Origin: Phocaeicola fibrisolvens
GTDB lineage: Bacteria > Bacteroidota > Bacteroidia > Bacteroidales > Bacteroidaceae
NCBI RefSeq assembly: GCF_025567125.1
Contig: NZ_JAOQJI010000014.1
Location: 24,199-88,198, forward strand
Direction of reading: 5' to 3'
DNA: 64,000 nucleotides
A program made the translations under genes and the position numbers. Shown in pieces: positions 62,058 to 64,000 of the stretch. The notes beneath the pieces were generated by a model. It was not told the DNA's origin. It saw only the letters and a list, made by a program, of their open reading frames with translations, and made no database searches. The stretch's first letter is position 1. Each line of letters opens with the position of its first letter.

Positions 62058-63677
62058 ATGATAACAGTTTCAAATGTAGCCGTTCAATTTGGTAAAAGAG
62101 TGTTGTATAACGACGTGAACCTGAAGTTCACGAATGGTAATATTTATGGCATCATCGGAGCCAACGGTGCCGGTAAGTCTACGTTCCTGAAAGTGATTTC
62201 GGGCGAGCTGGACCCCACCAAGGGAAGTGTCACCCTGGGACCGGGCGAACGTCTTTCGGTGTTGAGCCAGGACCACTTCAAGTTTGATGCCCATACGGTG
62301 CTCGATACCGTGCTGATGGGACACACCGTGTTGTGGGACATCATGAAGCAGCGCGAGGCCCTGTATGCCAAGGAAGACTTTACCGATGAAGACGGTATCA
62401 AGGCAGCCGAACTGGAAGAAAAGTTTGCCGAACTGGAAGGCTGGAATGCCGAGAGCGATGCGGCCATCCTGCTGAGCGGGCTGGGCATCAAGGAAGACAA
62501 GCATAACACGCTGATGGGTGATTTGAGTGGTAAGGAAAAGGTGCGCGTGATGCTGGCACAGGCGCTTTTCGGAAATCCGGACAACCTGTTGCTCGACGAG
62601 CCGACCAACGACCTGGACATGGATACGGTGACCTGGCTCGAAGAATACCTTTCCAACTTTGAGCATACCGTGCTGGTGGTGAGCCACGACCGTCACTTCC
62701 TCGACTCGGTATGTACGCATACGGTCGATATTGACTTCGGCAAGGTGAACCTCTTTGCCGGTAACTATAGCTTCTGGTACGAATCCAGCCAGCTGGCTCT
62801 CCGTCAGCAGCAGAACCAGAAGGCCAAGGCGGAAGAAAAGCGCAAGGAACTGGAAGAATTTATCCGTCGTTTCTCTGCCAATGTGGCGAAGTCCAAGCAG
62901 ACTACCAGCCGCAAGAAGATGCTGGAGAAACTGACGGTCGACGAAATCAAGCCGTCGTCACGCAAGTATCCGGGCATCATCTTTACGATGGACCGCGAAC
63001 CGGGCAACCAGATTCTGGAGGTGTCGGGTCTGCGTGCCGAAACGGAAGAGGGTACGGTGCTCTTCAACGACGTGAACTTCACGGTGGAGAAGGGCGACAA
63101 GATTGTGTTCCTGAGCCGCGACCCGCGTGCCATGACGGCCTTGTTCGAGATTATCAACGGCAACCGCAAGGCGCAGGCCGGACATTATAACTGGGGGGTA
63201 ACCATCACCACGGCTTACCTGCCATTGGACAACACTGATTATTTCAACTGCGACCTGAACCTGGTGGACTGGCTGAGCCAGTACGGTCAGGGCAATGAGG
63301 TGGAAATGAAAGGCTACCTGGGACGCATGCTGTTCTCCGGCGAAGAAGTGATGAAGAAAGTCAGCGTGCTGTCGGGAGGAGAGAAGATGCGTTGTATGAT
63401 TGCCCGCATGCAGCTGCGCAATGCCAACTGCCTGATTCTGGATACTCCGACCAATCACCTGGACTTGGAATCCATTCAGGCGTTCAACAACAACCTGAAG
63501 ATTTACAAGGGAAATGTGCTCTTCTCTTCGCACGACCATGAGTTCATCGAAACCGTGGCCAACCGTATCATCGAGCTGACTCCGAACGGCATCATCGACA
63601 AGATGATGGATTACGACGAGTACATCTCATCCGACCATATCAAGGAAATGCGTGCCCGTATGTACGGCGATAAATAA
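62058..63677 (+). CDS. ABC-F ATPase, YbiT/YkpA-like, with degenerate second site
   Basis: A 539-residue soluble protein with two ABC domains, related to translation factors of the ABC-F group. Domain 1 has Walker A GANGAGKST (34-42), signature LSGKEKVRV (not LSGGE) and Walker B LLLDEPTNDLD. In domain 2 the Walker A is replaced by LSRDPRAMTALF (near 351-362) with no GKS/T lysine, and Walker B reads LILDTPTNHLD with Thr in place of the catalytic Glu. The domain 2 signature LSGGEKMRC is intact. So one composite ATP site is consensus and the other is not. Changes of this kind occur in the YkpA/YbiT branch. Its role on the ribosome or in envelope functions is unsettled. A two-unit hairpin terminator follows. 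Confidence 0.93.
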   Translation: MITVSNVAVQFGKRVLYNDVNLKFTNGNIYGIIGANGAGKSTFLKVISGELDPTKGSVTLGPGERLSVLSQDHFKFDAHTVLDTVLMGHTVLWDIMKQREALYAKEDFTDEDGIKAAELEEKFAELEGWNAESDAAILLSGLGIKEDKHNTLMGDLSGKEKVRVMLAQALFGNPDNLLLDEPTNDLDMDTVTWLEEYLSNFEHTVLVVSHDRHFLDSVCTHTVDIDFGKVNLFAGNYSFWYESSQLALRQQQNQKAKAEEKRKELEEFIRRFSANVAKSKQTTSRKKMLEKLTVDEIKPSSRKYPGIIFTMDREPGNQILEVSGLRAETEEGTVLFNDVNFTVEKGDKIVFLSRDPRAMTALFEIINGNRKAQAGHYNWGVTITTAYLPLDNTDYFNCDLNLVDWLSQYGQGNEVEMKGYLGRMLFSGEEVMKKVSVLSGGEKMRCMIARMQLRNANCLILDTPTNHLDLESIQAFNNNLKIYKGNVLFSSHDHEFIETVANRIIELTPNGIIDKMMDYDEYISSDHIKEMRARMYGDK

Positions 63678-63694
63678 GGCTAAAGATTTTATTT

Positions 63695-63736
63695 GAAACG
63701 CAAGTATGTTTTTTGTGGAAACGTACTTGCGTTTTT
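63695..63736 (+). terminator. Terminator after the ABC-F gene, two-unit version of the palindrome family
   Basis: AAACGCAAGTATGTT (from 63696) pairs with AACGTACTTGCGTTT (63720-63734) with one G-U pair and a short T/G loop, followed by more T. The two AAACG starts are 23 bases apart, the same design as the first pair of units in the array at 39026. Confidence 0.85.
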
Positions 63737-63740
63737 TATG

Positions 63741-63935
63741 CTATGATAGATTCTCTCCTTGCAATAATATTAATTGTTTCTTAACATTTCCGCTTTTGCA
63801 AGCTTTTATTATTGAAGCTATAGATTCTTCCATGCGTGGTACTTCTAATTTGTTGTATTTATTTATATTATCACAGAAAACGATAAGATAACGTGAGTTC
63901 GATATAAAATTAGAAAATAGACAGTTGTCCGTCAT
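63741..63935 (-). pseudogene. AT-rich small ORF, probably the 3' part of a broken or overlapping gene
   Basis: A 64-residue frame (MTDNCLFSNFISNSRYLIVFCDN...) on the minus strand with a C-terminal helix (RMEESIASIIKACKSGN). It overlaps the end of the partial gene 63910-64000 in another frame by 26 bases. The sequence has the look of a real protein (YLIVFCDNINKY) but no own promoter and no clear start. It may be the continuation of the upstream gene after a frameshift, or a small separate gene. The region is AT-rich (15 of 60 bases are G/C in 63841-63900), unlike the rest of the window. Confidence 0.35.
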
Positions 63936-64000
63936 TGACAAAGTTTACATCAATGGCGGGCTTCTTTTCAAAAAAGCAATATGCTGCTATAGCCGACAAA
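63910..64000 (-). CDS. C-terminal end of an unknown gene cut by the window edge
   Basis: Twenty-nine residues and a stop read leftward from the right edge (LSAIAAYCFFEKKPA, then IDVNFVNDGQLSIF). The frame is open to the edge and the residues look protein-like. The product cannot be identified. The stop lies 26 bases inside the small frame 63741-63935, so the two may once have been one gene. Confidence 0.5.
   Translation of the reverse strand, partial: LSAIAAYCFFEKKPAIDVNFVNDGQLSIF

Overview
The window reads as a chromosomal segment of a Bacteroidaceae gut bacterium (Bacteroides/Phocaeicola type). The grounds are a SusC/SusD pair, an Oar-like TonB receptor, the short RpoD of this phylum, and TAnnTTTG promoter boxes 20-100 bases before most genes, in several cases with a TTTG-like -33 box 19-21 bases further up. 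These are the Bacteroidetes promoter elements rather than E. coli -35/-10. I cannot name the species from sequence alone. Most of the window looks like ordinary core chromosome. The last ~260 bases and the middle of the TonB receptor at 40472-43672 are clearly AT-richer.

Layout: 399-2761 is an ECF sigma factor with a membrane-anchored partner, a small exported protein and a beta-barrel-like protein. valS follows convergently (2857-5535, minus). 5763-6140 is a NifX/NifB-type small protein followed by a striking 21-bp-period palindrome array. 6382-16733 looks like a polysaccharide utilization locus: metallophosphoesterase, SusC, SusD, a GDPD-GH92 fusion and a small exported protein. The mix of two phosphoesterase activities with an alpha-mannosidase suggests a phosphorylated mannose-containing glycan. 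16807-23142 is housekeeping: MazG, an ACT-domain protein with its UPF0210 partner, a UvrD/PcrA helicase and carboxynorspermidine decarboxylase.

23512-24191 is a cluster of seven tRNA genes (four identical Gly-GCC, two Leu-CAG, one Leu-GAG). Next come a small unknown gene, riboflavin synthase, a YihY membrane protein, RNase P RNA (minus), a Deg-type periplasmic protease and the primary sigma factor rpoD (29014-29874). 30041-31716 is a small exported protein overlapping a clostripain-family lipoprotein protease. 31802-39000 carries an Nramp metal transporter, a MATE exporter, a HAD phosphatase, panB, an MFS protein and EttA. 39192-46456 holds an exported nucleotide pyrophosphatase/phosphodiesterase, the Oar-like receptor, an MFS protein and a Bacteroides-type unknown. 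46635-50502 (minus) is a galactose operon galM-gluP-galK, with folC upstream.

51955-54593 (minus) holds a small exported protein and grpE-dnaJ. 54870-61961 is a heavy-metal efflux operon: an RND pump fused to its own outer-membrane channel, a lipoprotein adaptor, and a LytS/LytTR-type two-component system. The window ends with a second ABC-F ATPase whose second nucleotide site is degenerate, and with the 3' end of an AT-rich, possibly broken gene.

The least explained DNA is non-coding. Three 3'-intergenic regions (6186-6269, 23155-23286, 39026-39177) hold tandem arrays of imperfect palindromes with exact 21- or 22-bp periods. A two-unit version of the same AAACG...CGTTT hairpin lies at 63695-63736. 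Recurrent TGNCA pairs lie upstream of the ECF operon, deg and grpE.
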